Source: Phycisphaerae bacterium (GTDB lineage: Bacteria; Planctomycetota; Phycisphaerae; UBA1845). Taken from it: a stretch of 45,211 nt of DNA. Location: the NCBI GenBank assembly GCA_029260235.1, contig JAJDDP010000084.1, forward strand, positions 1 through 45,211, read 5' to 3'. Each line of letters starts with the position of its first letter. Position 1 is the stretch's first letter. Under the pieces are notes generated by a model, which saw only the letters and a program-made list of their open reading frames with translations, had not been told where the DNA came from and did not search any database. Below, in pieces: positions 24,202-33,261 of this stretch. Position numbers and translations under genes: made by a program.

Positions 24202-27200
24202 AGCAGCGTTCCTCAGACGATTCCTCTTGGCCAAAGGTAACGCGTTCGAGGATTTCTTCGCTGACATCATGGAGATGCGTTATCCCAAAGGCGACTTCGT
24301 CCGGGTCTACGCCTCGGGCCAACTCGGTGACCTCAAGAACGACGGGTATCTCAAATCAGAGGGAAAGATCTTTCAGTGCTACGCTCCGCACGCAATGACG
24401 GCCAGGGCCGCTGTGGCAAAAATAGAGACCGACTTGACAGGAGCGGTGAAACACTGGGGAGAACACTTCGACGAGTGGATATTCGTCCACAACGACATCC
24501 GAGGTGTTCACCCGCCCTTCCTGGACAAGATCCTCGAGATGAACAAGCGGTGCCCGTTTCGAATTACCCACTGGGGCTTCAATGATCTCAGAAGTCTTGC
24601 CCAAATGCTCAGTGCCAAAGACCGCGTGGCGCTATTGCCCGTTACGGCACTCACAGAACTCGCAAGAGCCCGGTGCCATGACAACCAGATCTACATGTGG
24701 ACGGCTGAGGACTTTCGTGCGGGCTTGGAGCCACTTGCCCAAGATACGATGGTGGAGGTCGTTGAAGCTAATGAGCCAATAGACGTGGCGGTTCTGCGCC
24801 AAAGGCGGCTTCCCCGCTTACAGATCGATTACCAACGGGTCGCGGATCGTGCCCAAGAGTGGCTTCAGCGCGGCGCATCAGCCAAACGTGGCGGCCAAAG
24901 GCTGCGCGTCTTCTGGATCGAAGCAGAGAAAGGACCTGCCCGCAGTTCGGCGCTGCTGGCCAGCCTTAGTCGTGCATGTTGGACCGAGCGTAGTGTGTTG
25001 GACGCGGCTTCTGATCCTGGCTTAGCTGCCATCGCAGTGGACAAGTCCATCCTTGTGTTTGAATCTGAAGTTCCGCCCGCAGTCGGGGTCGATCTTGATA
25101 CGAGTGACAACGATTGGTCAGAACTCAAGAATATCCTGACACAAGCACGTAAACGATTCGACGGCTCGGCAGAAGATCCATACCCGCGACTGATCATTGC
25201 TGGCATGGCCGACCAGGCGCAATCATTCTACGACACCATGCCCGGGCTGGTTGAGATTGCCGTCCTTGATTTGCGAGGTAGAGACCACCAACGGCCCTAC
25301 AGCTTCCACGGCGCCAACACTATGGAGAGCGCGTCGGTCGGGCGTGGCGACGTGTTCAACCGCGGCCTGCCAATGACCTCAAGAGCCCTCTTCGGGAGGC
25401 AAGATGAACTCGCAAGACTGGACAACGCCTGGGGCTCGAAACAAATGCAAGTTGTCCCGGTTGTATCGTCCGGAGGTATGGGGAAGTCAGCGTTGGTGAA
25501 CCACTGGCTCGAACAAATGCGCGAAGACGACTACCGTGGCGCGCGCAAGGTGTTTGTCTGGTCTTTCTACAGCCAAGGCACCAAAGACAACCTGGTGGCC
25601 GCCGACCCGTTCATCAATGCGGCGCTGGAGTGGATGGGGGATGACTCGCCCCGCGGTCTCAACCCGTGGACCAAAGGCCTGCGGCTTGGTGAGCTGATTC
25701 GACAACACAAAATGCTCTTGATCCTGGACGGAATGGAGCCCTTGCAGCACCCACTCACCGACCCTGCGGTCGGCGGCCAGCTCAAAGACGATTCGGTCCG
25801 GGCTCTGCTGGAAAGCCTGTCCAATCCGGGCTGGGATGGTTCGTGTGTGGTTACGACCCGCGTAGAGATTACCGATCTGCGATACCGCATGAACAGGCCC
25901 ATCCAAGACTGCACCGTTCATGAAATTGTCCTTGATGTCCTTGATGATCGGGCAAGCTCTGAACTGCTCTCGTACTTGGGGGTTCGAGGATCGTTCAGGG
26001 ACAAACAGTCGGCCGTGCAAGAATTCGGAGGCCACGCCTTGGCCATCACCCTGCTTGGCAACTATCTGCGGAACATCCACGGCGGCGATCTTGCGGGCCG
26101 CTTCGACATCGACAAACTCATGCCCGCCGACGCCCAGGAAGGCGGCCACGCCCGGCGGGTGATGGCGGCCTACTCTTCTTGGCTTGGGAATACGGAGGGC
26201 CGTCCAGCGTTGGCCGTCTTGCGGATGATCGGTCTGTTCGACCGTCCGGCGCGACCGCAGGCCATGCAGGCCCTGCTTGGAGACGAGACAATCGATCATT
26301 ATGCGGAGCACCTCGATGAGGTCGGGGGTGAAGTCTGGAATGAATGCGTGACTACGCTTAGGAAGATGGGCCTGCTCAACGAGATCGATCCGGCTTACGA
26401 ACCAGGTACGCTGGATGCCCATCCTTTGGTGCGTGAGCATTTCCAATGTGAAATCCGCGAGACAAAAACGGATCTGTGGCTACGAGGTAACCAGCGGTTG
26501 TACGATTACTACCGCAACGAGGCTCCAGAACAACCGGAGAACTCCGAGGGCATGACCGCTCTCTACGCGGCGGTGACGCATGGGACCGCGGCTGGCCTCC
26601 ACCAGAAGGTGTTTGACGAGGTGCTCTTGCCCCGCGTATGGCGGGACCGCAGGACGAATTTTGCAACGCGGCGCCTGGGCATGACGGGTTCAGACCTAGT
26701 GGCTTTGTCCAATTACTTTGTCCTACCAAGCTGGACAACGCTCAAAGAGGTGGGACTCGCGGAGGGTGCCCGCGTTCTTATCCGCACCAACGCCGGCGTT
26801 AGGTTGCGGCAGCTTGGCCGCCTGGCAGACGCCCGTGAGTGCTTCTCTTCGGTCGCAGGCGAAGCTGCAATCACCAAAACCATCGGGGAGGCCGATCCAT
26901 CCTCACTGACAGATAAGCAGCGCGAGCGGCTTCAGGACGCTTCGTATGCAGCAGCTCAATACTGCGAATTGCTTGTGATCGCGGGGAATCTGGGGGGCAG
27001 CGACTCTGATAGCGCGCTTATCAATGCTGATCGGGCCATCAACTTTGCCGACGGTGGAGGTGATCCGTATTTCAGGATGCATGCCCGATCCTCGTTGGCT
27101 GAGGTCCACTTCATGCTCGGCGAATTCGAGAAGGCGGGTGAGCTGTTCGAGGAAGCTCTGGCGATTGATCGCGCCGATTCGCCGCGACCGCCCTTCCACT

Positions 27201-27838
27201 ACTCCCAGAGTCTATTCCGATGGGCCTACTTTCTCATTGAGACTGACCAGTCAGAACGAATCCTGGCTCTTTCCGAGAAGGTTTCAGATTGGGGCAAGAA
27301 CGGGAAAGATTCTTCCCTACTCTCTGAAGCAATCCGTCTCTTAGCTATCGGAGCCGCGCATCGCTCGCGCATCGAACGTAAAGACGAGTCAGTTGTTTGC
27401 CTAGCCAAGACGGCTGCACAGGGTCAGAAGATCCTCGACGACTCCGTTAGCGGCTTCTGGACGGCGGGCTACGCCGATTATGTGGTTCGGGGCCTGCTTG
27501 AGCGGGCTCACTTTTGGCGGGTGCGCAACGCACCAGATGACCACGCTCGCGTGCGGGCCGACTTGGAACGGGCGACCATCGAGGCCCGGCGGGGACAGAT
27601 GCACCTGCTCTACTGTGATATTCTCTTGCAGTGGACAGCAGCCCAGTTGAAAGTGTGGCCAATCGCGACCCAGGAGGAACGAATCAGGATTAGCGGCGAT
27701 GTGGCTGATACATTGCGTGAGGCGTCAGCGCTAGTGAAGAGCATCTGCTATGACCGGCGCCGGCCGATGCTCGTGGAACTTCAACAGTTAGCGTCAAGCT
27801 TCGGAATTCCGTGGGATACAGAAGCTCAGAGCCAATAG
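24173..27838 (+). CDS. STAND NTPase with nuclease-like N-terminus and TPR-like C-terminus
   Basis: A 1221-aa protein from ATG 24173 (AGGGAG about 10 nt upstream; the frame is open further but that part is not protein-like). Residues 1-150 hold a restriction-endonuclease-like domain (GNAFEDFFADIM, GDLKNDGYL, KIFQCYAP), the GD-DG-QxYAP pattern seen at N-termini of several defence proteins. A STAND NTPase follows: FGRQDELARLD, Walker A SSGGMGKSALV near 435, Walker B KMLLILDGME near 515, CVVTTR, and GGHALAITLLGNYL. The C-terminal 350 residues are TPR-like (LGEFEKAGELFEEALAID). This is the layout of NLR-like/Avs-type antiphage sensors: the TPR region would recognise a phage product and the N-terminal effector would cut nucleic acid. 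The trigger and activity are inferred. Confidence 0.88.
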   Translation: MDHLDQIIFEAAFLRRFLLAKGNAFEDFFADIMEMRYPKGDFVRVYASGQLGDLKNDGYLKSEGKIFQCYAPHAMTARAAVAKIETDLTGAVKHWGEHFDEWIFVHNDIRGVHPPFLDKILEMNKRCPFRITHWGFNDLRSLAQMLSAKDRVALLPVTALTELARARCHDNQIYMWTAEDFRAGLEPLAQDTMVEVVEANEPIDVAVLRQRRLPRLQIDYQRVADRAQEWLQRGASAKRGGQRLRVFWIEAEKGPARSSALLASLSRACWTERSVLDAASDPGLAAIAVDKSILVFESEVPPAVGVDLDTSDNDWSELKNILTQARKRFDGSAEDPYPRLIIAGMADQAQSFYDTMPGLVEIAVLDLRGRDHQRPYSFHGANTMESASVGRGDVFNRGLPMTSRALFGRQDELARLDNAWGSKQMQVVPVVSSGGMGKSALVNHWLEQMREDDYRGARKVFVWSFYSQGTKDNLVAADPFINAALEWMGDDSPRGLNPWTKGLRLGELIRQHKMLLILDGMEPLQHPLTDPAVGGQLKDDSVRALLESLSNPGWDGSCVVTTRVEITDLRYRMNRPIQDCTVHEIVLDVLDDRASSELLSYLGVRGSFRDKQSAVQEFGGHALAITLLGNYLRNIHGGDLAGRFDIDKLMPADAQEGGHARRVMAAYSSWLGNTEGRPALAVLRMIGLFDRPARPQAMQALLGDETIDHYAEHLDEVGGEVWNECVTTLRKMGLLNEIDPAYEPGTLDAHPLVREHFQCEIRETKTDLWLRGNQRLYDYYRNEAPEQPENSEGMTALYAAVTHGTAAGLHQKVFDEVLLPRVWRDRRTNFATRRLGMTGSDLVALSNYFVLPSWTTLKEVGLAEGARVLIRTNAGVRLRQLGRLADARECFSSVAGEAAITKTIGEADPSSLTDKQRERLQDASYAAAQYCELLVIAGNLGGSDSDSALINADRAINFADGGGDPYFRMHARSSLAEVHFMLGEFEKAGELFEEALAIDRADSPRPPFHYSQSLFRWAYFLIETDQSERILALSEKVSDWGKNGKDSSLLSEAIRLLAIGAAHRSRIERKDESVVCLAKTAAQGQKILDDSVSGFWTAGYADYVVRGLLERAHFWRVRNAPDDHARVRADLERATIEARRGQMHLLYCDILLQWTAAQLKVWPIATQEERIRISGDVADTLREASALVKSICYDRRRPMLVELQQLASSFGIPWDTEAQSQ

Positions 27839-28386
27839 CGGGAGCGATGTTGGAAGCCGCACCGAAGTATCACACTAAGTACGTGTCCTGCTGCCAGGCT
27901 GCGCCTCTATATGGCGGTTTGAGTCAGAACGTTGAAATGCTACTGGATGACGTTTCTGAAGCTTCATGGCGACTTGACAAAGAGAATCCGTGCCGCGGCC
28001 TCAAGCTCTGATGTACTCTTGCCCCCTTCGGCTTGAGATGGGCCAAGGGCGAACATGGAACAGCGTGGCCCAGCCAGAGATCGCCTGTATTGCTTCGCAG
28101 CGAATCGCGTAGCTTAAGCGACCGGTCGCCCTGGCGCACCTGACCAGTCAGGATACTAGCGTGGACTGGTTGATGAATCTCGGACATGTCATTCGCCCGA
28201 AGTTCGGCCTATACCGCAGACTGATCCTGAGCGTGTGGCAGTGATGAATGAACGGTTGCAGCGGCATACGACAAGGGCGGGTGGATTTGAATTGGCAGGC
28301 CGTGGACTTGAATCCAACGCGAGCCGGTGTAAGCGCGTAATGCAGGTTGAGGGTTGATCACCGCCTCAGCCTACTTACATCAGGCG
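27839..28386. other. Intergenic between converging genes
   Basis: This 548-bp stretch has no supported gene. The frame at 27811-28011 overlaps the end of the STAND gene and is not protein-like. No strong hairpin terminator was found. Confidence 0.4.
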
Positions 28387-29658
28387 TCATCGGTTTCCGA
28401 TTGCACCTCCATCGTACCGACGCTCAACCCCCGGGTTCTGCATTTGTGAAACCAGATTCGATGAAGGACGCATGCCTAGGTACTGACGAACAGCCTCGGC
28501 TGTTCCGGTCGTCAGAGTTTCGAGGTTAACTCGCTCCGCCAGCTCGAAGAGGTGGCCGCACCCGCACTCGCCGAGAGCCTTGACCAGTTCTCGATCGTTG
28601 CGCACATCTGTCGTGAGGAACGTGCTCAACTTGTCAAGGCCTAACCATTCCCGGTCTCGTCGCAGCACACCCAGCTTCCGCTTGAGCATCTCCGATTCGG
28701 GCGTCCCTTCCATCGTCAGAAACAGGAATGTATCGGCGATGAACCGATCGCCATCGAATCGAATGCACCAATATCCCAGACGGTACTCTCCTATGCGCTG
28801 TGCCACGACCAGACGGCGGTGTGACGGCGTCTTCTCGACTTGACGTTCGCGCAGCGAATAGAATATCCAGTTCCGCACTGTCTGGCCTTTATCCCGGACA
28901 TCAATGCGTTCGTCGAATTTCCGCAACGCGTGGCTTGAGATAAACACGGGGTAGGAGGTGCCCTGTCCGCTCAGCCCAACCTGATCTGGCCGCCAACTGA
29001 GCCAGTCCACGCCATTGTCTCGGATCGCCGAACCCACTTGATAAGCGCGGATGGTCTCTCCATCATCTTTCGGAACCAGGACCACTCTAGGCTGCTCTTT
29101 CTCCAAGTGGATGAGTAACTGGAGGCGGGGCGGCTTGGAGTTGCAGTCGGCGAATCGGCACCCGAAGAGTTTTTCGTCGAAGCGGTTGAATCCAGCGATG
29201 ACGTCAATAACCTGCCACGTCAACTGTGACAGGGCTTCACTACAGACCCGCTCGAACAACCCGAGGAAGCTGCTGATCACTTCCTGCGCCCTAGCAATGC
29301 CTTTGAGAGTCTCAGAGTTGCGTTCCAGACCGTCATGCACTGTGCGAAGAAAAGTGAAGAACTCGTTGAGAGAAATTTTGACACCCCTGGATGGCACATG
29401 GACCTCCAGAGTCTGCAACCGTTTGAGAATCTCGTCGCGGATCGCGACTGCCTCGGGGCTGCCTTCAGCCGTCGAGTCGAGTTTCACGTCTGGAATTGGG
29501 TACCGATTGATACAGATCAAGTCACAGAACTCTCGTGGCAAAGCATCAAGCAAGCCACCAAAGCCGAGGCGGGCCAGCAAGGACCGGTACTGTTCCTTCC
29601 GCCTAGCCAGAAGCCCGACCTGTTGCTTCTTCTTTGATCTGGCTCGACGTGATCCCAT
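28387..29658 (-). CDS. Unknown 423-aa protein paired with an RHH protein
   Basis: ATG 29658 follows the upstream gene's TAA with one base between, so the two are translationally coupled. The N-terminus is very basic (MGSRRARSKKKQQVGLLARR) and could bind nucleic acid. A long helical region follows (SRGVKISLNEFFTFLRTVHD, then VISSFLGLFERVCSEAL). A mixed section has FISSHALRKFDERIDV, WIFYSLRERQVE, then YWCIRFDGDRFIADTFLFL. I recognise no family. As the second gene of an operon headed by a ribbon-helix-helix protein, it is placed as a toxin or effector would be. Toxins are usually much smaller, so this may be a different kind of system. Confidence 0.8.
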   Translation of the reverse strand: MGSRRARSKKKQQVGLLARRKEQYRSLLARLGFGGLLDALPREFCDLICINRYPIPDVKLDSTAEGSPEAVAIRDEILKRLQTLEVHVPSRGVKISLNEFFTFLRTVHDGLERNSETLKGIARAQEVISSFLGLFERVCSEALSQLTWQVIDVIAGFNRFDEKLFGCRFADCNSKPPRLQLLIHLEKEQPRVVLVPKDDGETIRAYQVGSAIRDNGVDWLSWRPDQVGLSGQGTSYPVFISSHALRKFDERIDVRDKGQTVRNWIFYSLRERQVEKTPSHRRLVVAQRIGEYRLGYWCIRFDGDRFIADTFLFLTMEGTPESEMLKRKLGVLRRDREWLGLDKLSTFLTTDVRNDRELVKALGECGCGHLFELAERVNLETLTTGTAEAVRQYLGMRPSSNLVSQMQNPGVERRYDGGAIGNR

Positions 29659-29659
29659 T

Positions 29660-30145
29660 TTACTCGAAGGCAGTGCCATTCTCCTCGACGACTTCATACA
29701 CACCTTCCAGGAATGACGATCGCCGTCGTCGTGGCACCAAGGCCATGCATCGCGGCAGGTTATCATCAAACCAGACAAGGACAGCGTCCTCTTCGTCATC
29801 ATCTAGCAGGTTGGTCAACTTCTCCAGGCGCTCTCCCCATTCGTTCGCGTCAAGCTCATCCGGGCTCAGGCCGCGCAGGCCCTGCGTCAACTGATACGCC
29901 GCCCACTTGTAGCCGTTGGTTCCTCCCGTGGACGCCGTCTCGCAACAAATGCGGAAGAACGTCGGGCACGCACCACGACATTCACGTGGCTTTCTAGAAC
30001 CCGAACGCTCTAACTTTTCTACTACCTTCATCGTGTTCTCCAATACAAAGGTCGTCAAACTCTTTCCAGCTAGGCGTGCTGCTTCCTTGATCCGCTGCTT
30101 TGCCTTGCCGTCTACTCGAACGATAAGATTGTCGTGCTTCACCAT
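29660..30145 (-). CDS. Ribbon-helix-helix protein with C-terminal extension
   Basis: A 161-aa protein from ATG 30145, with GGAGG 8 nt upstream. Residues 1-45 form a ribbon-helix-helix DNA-binding domain (NLIVRVDGKAKQRIKEAARL, GKSLTTFVLENTM), like DUF1778-type antitoxins. The 110-residue C-terminal extension is unusual: a Cys-rich patch (CRGACPTFFRICC), an aromatic helix (YKWAAYQLTQGL) and an acidic section (NLLDDDEEDAVLVWFDD). The extension may hold the partner protein encoded one base downstream. A palindrome at 30167-30180 overlaps its own predicted -10, as expected for autorepression. Confidence 0.82.
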   Translation of the reverse strand: MVKHDNLIVRVDGKAKQRIKEAARLAGKSLTTFVLENTMKVVEKLERSGSRKPRECRGACPTFFRICCETASTGGTNGYKWAAYQLTQGLRGLSPDELDANEWGERLEKLTNLLDDDEEDAVLVWFDDNLPRCMALVPRRRRSSFLEGVYEVVEENGTAFE

Positions 30146-30166
30146 GTCTGCCGCCTCCAATTGTCC

Positions 30167-30203
30167 ACTGTACATACAGTAGCATCGAAGCGGTCAATGT
30201 CAA
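30167..30203 (-). promoter_or_regulatory. Sigma70-like promoter with palindromic operator
   Basis: On the minus strand TTGACA (30198-30203) is followed after 17 nt by ACTGTA (30175-30180). The second hexamer is one arm of the palindrome ACTGTA-2 nt-TACAGT (30167-30180). A repressor bound there would block the promoter of the RHH gene, and it could also affect the divergent gene starting at 30240. The RHH protein is the natural candidate to bind it. Confidence 0.6.
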
Positions 30204-30239
30204 CAAATTGGTTTGTTTTTTCTCGAACGGAGACCTCAA

Positions 30240-31214
30240 ATGACTACATCAACGCTGGTGGAAGCTGCGCCCAGCACCACTGAGAGCAGCCCCGAACCCA
30301 TCAACCTCTATAAACTTGGCATGTTGTTCGTCGTCAAATGCAGGTACTGGACCTGTCGAGCAGGCAACGACGCCAATGAATTGGAACTGACTGCAGATCG
30401 CATCGAGGCTAAGGCGCTGGCTTCTTTTGGCTCAAAAGACCTGCTAGATCCCGCCAAGACCCGCAAGGTCTTCCAGCAGCTTGAGAAGAAAGCTCGTCAC
30501 ACGCTGGAGAAGCACTCCAGGCCATTCGCTGCAGCAAACGCCCACTTCGTGCCTTGGAACTCGGTTGAAACCGTGATCGGAGAACTCGAAGCGCTGAAGA
30601 TCGAATTCAACGTGGCTGTCAGCCAGTTCATCGCCGATTATCCATGTCTGCATCAGGATTGGCAGAACAAGCATCCGGAGATTCCTGACGGCTGCTATCC
30701 CCTGGCGCTGGGCTTGCCTGAGAAGTTCAGCCTCTCATGGCATGCGTTCAAAGTGACCGGTGCTCCAGACCTCACCGCCGTCGAAGACATCGAGATGGAA
30801 ATTGAGCAGCGGCGGGTCCATGACCAGCAGGTGAAGCTCATGGAAACCAACCTCGAAGAAGAATGCCAGCAGTTTGTCGAGCAGTACGTGCTGGGCTTCC
30901 GTAAGGAAGTCGCTGAGTTCTGCAATCAAGTAATCTCAGCAAAGGGCCAGGTACACGGGAAGACACTCAACGCGATCCGTGACCGCATCGACAAATTTCA
31001 TTCCATGAACGTGTTTGGAGATGCTGACGCAGCATCCAAGCTCACCAAGCTCAAGCAGCAGATAGCGGGGCTGAGTGGTCAAGATCTGGCTCAGCAACCT
31101 GACGTCGCCGCCAAGCTCAGCAGGGCCTGCCAAGCGCTGAAGAACCAGATCCTCAACCCCGATAGCGTGAGCCAGCTGACTGGTCGATTGAAGCGGCGGG
31201 TTGTGTTGGACTGA
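30240..31214 (+). CDS. DUF3150-like helical protein
   Basis: A 324-aa protein; CGGAGACCTCAA precedes ATG 30240. After a low-complexity start (STLVEAAPSTTESSPEP) it is mostly helical, with INLYKLGMLFVVKCRYW, LALGLPEKFSLSWHAF and a long coiled-coil-like section (VHDQQVKLMETNLEEECQQ). This matches DUF3150 proteins, which occur with AAA ATPase genes on plasmids and phages and have no known activity. It is divergent from the RHH gene across a 94-bp promoter region and heads a run of at least five co-directional genes including DUF1257 and DUF2997 proteins. Confidence 0.7.
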   Translation: MTTSTLVEAAPSTTESSPEPINLYKLGMLFVVKCRYWTCRAGNDANELELTADRIEAKALASFGSKDLLDPAKTRKVFQQLEKKARHTLEKHSRPFAAANAHFVPWNSVETVIGELEALKIEFNVAVSQFIADYPCLHQDWQNKHPEIPDGCYPLALGLPEKFSLSWHAFKVTGAPDLTAVEDIEMEIEQRRVHDQQVKLMETNLEEECQQFVEQYVLGFRKEVAEFCNQVISAKGQVHGKTLNAIRDRIDKFHSMNVFGDADAASKLTKLKQQIAGLSGQDLAQQPDVAAKLSRACQALKNQILNPDSVSQLTGRLKRRVVLD

Positions 31215-31274
31215 TCATCGAGGCGCGCCGCAACGCCAAACTGATGCCACGCGCTTACCTTGATAGGAGAAACC

Positions 31275-31718
31275 ATGTCCCATTTCGTCGAGTGCCAAAC
31301 CGAATTCAAAGATCCCGAAGCCCTAGTAGCAGCGATCATCGAGTGCGGATTCACCGAGGATCAGATCGAGATCCACGCAGAATCAACCCAGCTATATGGC
31401 TATCAGGGTGATGTCCGATCCCAGCAAGCCCACATCGTCATCCGTCGCCAACACATCGCCACTGGTGCGAATGACGTTGGCTGGGAACGTCAGGACGATG
31501 GCTCGCACAAGGCTTGGATCAGCGAGTACGATTCCGGCGTTGGGCAGTATATGGCCCGTGCTGCGTCAGCCCGATTCAACCAAAAGATGCAGAACAAGAT
31601 CAAGCAAGAATACGCGTTCCAGGTAATTGAAAGACAGCAGCGTGCCTTGGGTAGATCAGTGGATCGCCAGCGCCTCTCTAATGGCGAGATCGAGGTGACC
31701 ATTGGTGGGTATCGCTAG
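31275..31718 (+). CDS. DUF1257 (Ycf35-like) protein
   Basis: A 147-aa protein. AGGAG is 5 nt before ATG 31275. It begins MSHFVECQTEFKDPEAL and continues with a helix-strand pattern (LVAAIIECGF, YGYQGDVRSQQAHIVIRR), then VGWERQDDGSHKAWISEYD and a C-terminal helix ending in QAFQVIER-like residues. This is the typical DUF1257/Ycf35 sequence. The family is found in cyanobacteria, plastids and mobile elements, commonly beside a DUF2997 gene and a Ycf46-type ATPase; its biochemical role is unknown. The DUF2997 gene follows by 43 bp. Confidence 0.85.
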   Translation: MSHFVECQTEFKDPEALVAAIIECGFTEDQIEIHAESTQLYGYQGDVRSQQAHIVIRRQHIATGANDVGWERQDDGSHKAWISEYDSGVGQYMARAASARFNQKMQNKIKQEYAFQVIERQQRALGRSVDRQRLSNGEIEVTIGGYR

Positions 31719-31761
31719 CCTGGGTTGAGGCCTGATAGCTATGAAAAAGGAGGCGCATTTC

Positions 31762-31965
31762 ATGTCCCGAGGCAAGCACATCAAACTGATCATCGGTGTT
31801 GACGGGCAATGCTCGATCGATGCCCACAACTTCACCGATGCGTCATGCCAGAAGGCTACCCAGCAGATTGCCGCTGCCCTGGGTGGTCAAATTGACCATC
31901 AGCGAGACAGGCCCCAGGCACGGCTTCGGCAACTTTCCAGACAGTTTGACATGGAGAGATCTTGA
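31762..31965 (+). CDS. DUF2997 protein
   Basis: A 67-aa protein. AAAGGAGG lies 9 nt before ATG 31762; the earlier ATG at 31741 would place that sequence inside the coding region, so 31762 is chosen. It has the family pattern: IKLIIGVDGQCSIDAHNF, a Cys in DASCQKAT, then IAAALGGQI. Proteins of this family are about 60-80 aa and accompany DUF1257. The stop overlaps the next start (TGATG), so translation is coupled. Confidence 0.82.
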   Translation: MSRGKHIKLIIGVDGQCSIDAHNFTDASCQKATQQIAAALGGQIDHQRDRPQARLRQLSRQFDMERS

Positions 31966-32273
31966 TGAAACTGCGCATAGATCAGGATGGCACAGTGCGT
32001 TGCTTGTGGTTCGATGGACTTGATTGGCTAGATCTCGGCGTGGTGTCTGTTCGCAGGGCCTCACACGTCGAGTTCAGTGATCGCGAGCAGATGTGGTATG
32101 TGCGGGCCGGCAATCCGAAGAAGTGGTTTCGCCGAGTTCTTCAATCGCTCTTTCGCCGACCCTTCGGTGAGATCCTGTATTGGGCGAAGACCCGCCAAGA
32201 GGCCCTCGACTGGGAACGGGTGTACTATGAACCGGGAGGACCGGGATGGGTGACAGCGCACGGAGACGATTGA
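31965..32273 (+). CDS. Hypothetical 102-aa protein in DUF2997 operon
   Basis: ATG 31965 shares its A with the preceding TGA stop. The protein alternates beta strands and polar turns (RIDQDGTVRCLWFDGLDW), has a basic central helix (KKWFRRVLQSLFRRPFGEIL), and ends acidic and aromatic (ERVYYEPGGPGW). I recognise no family. Tight coupling to the DUF2997 gene and a 1-bp gap to the next gene support its reality and a shared function. Confidence 0.7.
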   Translation: MKLRIDQDGTVRCLWFDGLDWLDLGVVSVRRASHVEFSDREQMWYVRAGNPKKWFRRVLQSLFRRPFGEILYWAKTRQEALDWERVYYEPGGPGWVTAHGDD

Positions 32274-32274
32274 T

Positions 32275-32475
32275 ATGGAATTGACCAATGATGCCAAACA
32301 GCGCTATCTCAAAGGGCGTGGCACACATTGCCCGTTCTGTGGGAGTGAGCAGATCGAGGGCAGCCATGTTGAGGTCGATGGCGGGCGGGCTGTTCAGCCC
32401 ATCGGATGCCTGATTTGCGATAAGGAATGGAGCGACATCTACACCCTCGATGACGTTGTGGCTGGCGAGGGTTGA
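32275..32475 (+). CDS. Small zinc-ribbon protein, 66 aa
   Basis: The start lies one base after the previous stop, with CGGAGACG inside the end of that gene as a likely ribosome binding site. A four-Cys ribbon is plain: CPFCGSEQIEGS, then CLICDKEWSDIY. The ending YTLDDV is typical of small phage or plasmid zinc ribbons. It may bind nucleic acid or be a cofactor of the neighbouring DUF proteins. Confidence 0.75.
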   Translation: MELTNDAKQRYLKGRGTHCPFCGSEQIEGSHVEVDGGRAVQPIGCLICDKEWSDIYTLDDVVAGEG

Positions 32476-32734
32476 TACGACCGCACAATCTCCCCTATCA
32501 AAGCGTGTCGATGCGGGAGCATGGCCGTTTGGGGCAATTAACCGGCCTGGACGGTTCTTGAAGTGCCCAATTCAAGAAGAGCATTCGGTACTCCCCGATC
32601 TGAGGCCGGAAGTGCGTCCTTGCGCTGCAATCTACACGGACAGCTTTCGTAGCTTCTGAACTTCCAGCACGCCCATTGCACCATCCCGTCAAGCAACAAC
32701 CGTAATTCAGCAGCCGAAAAGGAGGAACAACCCT

Positions 32735-32899
32735 ATGGGGCTTCTGCAGATTCTGATCGGCTTCTTCACCGGTCTTTGGCCTTCCCAGAGGAGGATTCCC
32801 AGCCACACCAAACACCAGGCCTACGGGCCTCGTTGGTCCAAACACCGGCGCCGACAGATCGATGGCTACAAGCGAAGACGGCGCCAGCGCGGGAGGTAG
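32735..32899 (+). CDS. Small Arg-rich peptide, 54 aa
   Basis: GGAGG at 32721-32725 sits 9 nt before ATG 32735. The peptide starts hydrophobic (MGLLQILIGFFTGLWP) and then becomes strongly basic (QRRIPSHTK, WSKHRRRQIDGYKRRRR). The first 15 residues could insert in a membrane, with the basic tail contacting phospholipid or nucleic acid. It is too short for a family assignment, but the ribosome binding site and polarity make it credible. Confidence 0.55.
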   Translation: MGLLQILIGFFTGLWPSQRRIPSHTKHQAYGPRWSKHRRRQIDGYKRRRRQRGR

Positions 32900-32966
32900 T
32901 GAGTCGGCTCCGAGCCAAAGAACGAACTTCGTCTGTCCCGCGATACATGAGCACCGGAGGAGTACG

Positions 32967-33158
32967 ATGACGATCACCTTCCACAACATCACGATCACGA
33001 TGGAGGCTGAGTCAGCACGACAGGCCTACGACGACCTCTGCGAACTGTTGGATGAATACGACAAATCGCACGGTAGAGGGGCTATGGAATGGACATCTGA
33101 CACCTATGCCATCGACGGTGGTGTCGAAAGCGAAACGAGCGAACTTTGGCCGCAGTAG
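32967..33158 (+). CDS. Small hypothetical protein, 63 aa
   Basis: GGAGGAG ends 4 nt before ATG 32967. The protein has an amphipathic strand with alternating Thr/Ile/His (MTITFHNITITMEAESARQA), then a helix (YDDLCELLDEYDKSH) and an acidic end. It looks like a small domain of the kind encoded in the early regions of phages and plasmids. No family is recognised. It lies in the same co-directional run as the DUF1257 and DUF2997 genes. Confidence 0.6.
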   Translation: MTITFHNITITMEAESARQAYDDLCELLDEYDKSHGRGAMEWTSDTYAIDGGVESETSELWPQ

Positions 33159-33261
33159 ACCGGGATTGGCTTCTGTTCCATCAAGCGATGGCATTATTGT
33201 GCTAAGAGAAACGCCGCCAAAGATTCCAGCGATCAGCTCTCAAATCTCGGAGGTCCGAACA

